In this document: piece after piece, positions 62,810 through 64,000 of the stretch
How the letters are laid out: each line of letters begins with the position of its first letter
How positions within the stretch are numbered: the first letter of the stretch is position 1
From: Kappaphycus alvarezii
Lineage: Eukaryota; Rhodophyta; Florideophyceae; Gigartinales; Solieriaceae
DNA: 64,000 nucleotides
Assembly (NCBI GenBank): GCA_002205965.3
Contig: NADL03000132.1
Coordinates: 124,001 to 188,000, forward strand
Reading direction: 5' to 3'
Made by a program: the position numbers and the translations under genes
Notes under the pieces: model-generated
Databases searched by the model: none
Told to the model about the DNA's origin: nothing
The model's input: the letters and a program-made list of their open reading frames with translations, nothing else

Positions 62810-64000
62810 ATGCCATTGTTCGCGATGAATATATTCCAGCTGGTCCCAACCCTCTTTCTTCTTCTAGCCATCAACCAAACTTTGGCAAGCCCCGCACAAA
62901 ACTCTGCAAGGCAAAATCATCCGGACATCATTTCATCCACTCGCAACGGTCCCATCGGTGACAGTTGCGTATCGATCTCTGATTGCTCAAGCGGTCTCGT
63001 ATGCGTCTCTGGTAACCCTTTGGGCTCATGCGAGCAGCCTGATTCACTTATCTCCTTTTCGCACTTTATTGTAAATCTCATCCAACTTGACTATACCGTT
63101 CAGCCTGGAGAGGATGGCCCAACTCCCCAGCAAGGGGGCCCCACCGTCACCTCCCGAGCAATGGCTATAATCTATCTGGCTGCACATGACGCGTTCGGTC
63201 TTTGCACTAGTCTATTCGAACCACGAATCAGGGCACCATTCCAAGCCTTTCTCAGGCGGAGGGCTCAAAGTCTCCTCCACAGTTTCGACCACACAGCCCG
63301 CTTGCATGACCGGGACCGTCACGAGTTTGTCCAGGAACAATGTGAACTAGCCTCTCTTTCCGCTGGTTACGCTGCCGCACGTCTTTTTTATTCACGCTCT
63401 CGGAGAGTCATTGACACCGTTTCTACTCGTGCTACAACCGGCGCGGCACATGGCGTTGTCGCATTTGGCAGATCGACAGCGTTTTTTTGGTTCCTATCTC
63501 GTCGTTTCGACGGCTCCAATGTTGAGCAACTTGACGATATCTTTACTCTCGATTTCTTGCGCCACCAACCAGATCCCAACTTCAATATTGTCACAAACGA
63601 GACGAGATCTCAACAGAACTTCGGCAGATTTTGGGGACCGTTGACCCCTTTGTTGTTGATGACGTGAGAAGAGACGCTTTCTTGGCTCCATTTCCAGATG
63701 CTCCACCCCGGAATACAGCAGCAACTTGACAGAGGTAAGGAAAGTTGGACAGCGCAACAACATGACTTTACCGGACTGGACGCTCCTCAACGACATCGGA
63801 ACGTTCTGGGGTATGATGGTATGCAGAAATAGGCGTTCCCCTCGCCTGTACTTGCAAGTGGTGCTTGCGGTACGAGAGCTACACGAGCTCAAATTTGTCG
63901 ACCAGCTCAGGATCCTAACAGCTGTGAATGGGGCGATGGCAGATGCTGGATCGCGGCATGGCTTTGGAAGTTTGAGTACGATCTGTGGCGGCCAGTTCTA
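62810..64000 (+). CDS. Vanadium-dependent haloperoxidase, secreted, partial (runs off window)
   Basis: The first in-frame ATG is at 62,810. The next, at 62,825, starts a clean signal peptide (MNIFQLVPTLFLLLAINQ, cleavage near ASPA), so it is the better start. A short cysteine module follows (C-x5-C-x5-C-x8-C, residues about 45-70). The haloperoxidase fold begins with the family block GPTVTSRAMAIIYLAAHDAF (about residue 125) and continues through HQPDPN and GRFWGP. Beyond 63,635 the family signal goes on in other frames (PPRLYLQVV, NGAMADAG, FEYDLWRPV). There are therefore about three frame changes, from real decay or base-call error. The vanadate-binding Arg and catalytic His lie beyond the window. 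The enzyme oxidises halides with hydrogen peroxide; red algae use such enzymes in bromination and oxidative defence. No intron is evident. Confidence 0.85.

Noticed and set aside
1-64000. CRISPR arrays, rRNA genes, bacterial operons
   Set aside because: No evenly spaced direct repeats, no rRNA signatures and no tight gene clusters with ribosome binding sites were seen.

Overview
The window looks like nuclear DNA of a eukaryotic alga, most likely a red seaweed (Rhodophyta, Florideophyceae). This is inferred from a bacterial-type vanadium haloperoxidase gene with a secretory leader at the right edge, long open frames without obvious introns, degenerate Copia and Ty3 retrotransposons, and a reverse-transcriptase C-terminal domain with a zinc knuckle of a type common in algal genomes. 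No database search was possible, so the lineage is provisional. About 95% of the window is transposon-derived or AT-rich sequence without recognisable genes; the haloperoxidase is the only convincing host gene.

Layout. Positions 1-11,129 are AT-rich with one weak Copia trace near 6.2-6.4 kb. A Copia fossil (integrase to RNase H) lies on the minus strand at 11.1-14.1 kb, followed by unassigned sequence and one copy of an LTR-like repeat (16.77-17.04 kb). From 17,037 to 48,754 there is a giant imperfect palindrome: left arm 17,037-29,086, unique core 29,087-36,644, right arm 36,645-48,754 (arms about 12.05 and 12.11 kb, core 7.56 kb). Each arm carries, from outside in: Copia gag, an LTR-like block, an AT-rich stretch, a non-LTR reverse-transcriptase C-terminus, short insertions, a locus open on both strands, a cysteine-rich hypothetical gene, and the 3' end of the core transposase-like gene.

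The core has two divergent broken genes. Leftward is a DUF7869-type putative transposase with a DDE-like set of motifs and a BAH-like tail. Rightward is a DNA amino-methyltransferase gene with a DPPY catalytic motif ahead of the SAM-binding motif. Between them is about 3 kb without genes, and two perfect hairpins lie within about 60 bp of the geometric centre of the palindrome. I read this as a large DNA transposon, or a derived palindromic amplification of one, that paired a transposase with a DNA methyltransferase. This is the best candidate here for an undescribed system.

To the right of the palindrome, Copia continues through its protease and stops near 49.3 kb. A heavily decayed Ty3 element occupies about 51.0-55.65 kb. 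A smaller inverted repeat (55.74-56.755 and 57.985-59.11 kb) is built from the same LTR-like family that abuts the left palindrome boundary. After a small repeat family at 59.8-60.2 kb and 2.6 kb of gene-poor DNA, the haloperoxidase gene begins at about 62.8 kb and runs off the window. Differences between the palindrome arms include many single-base insertions and deletions, so some frame breaks in this window may be assembly errors rather than true mutations.
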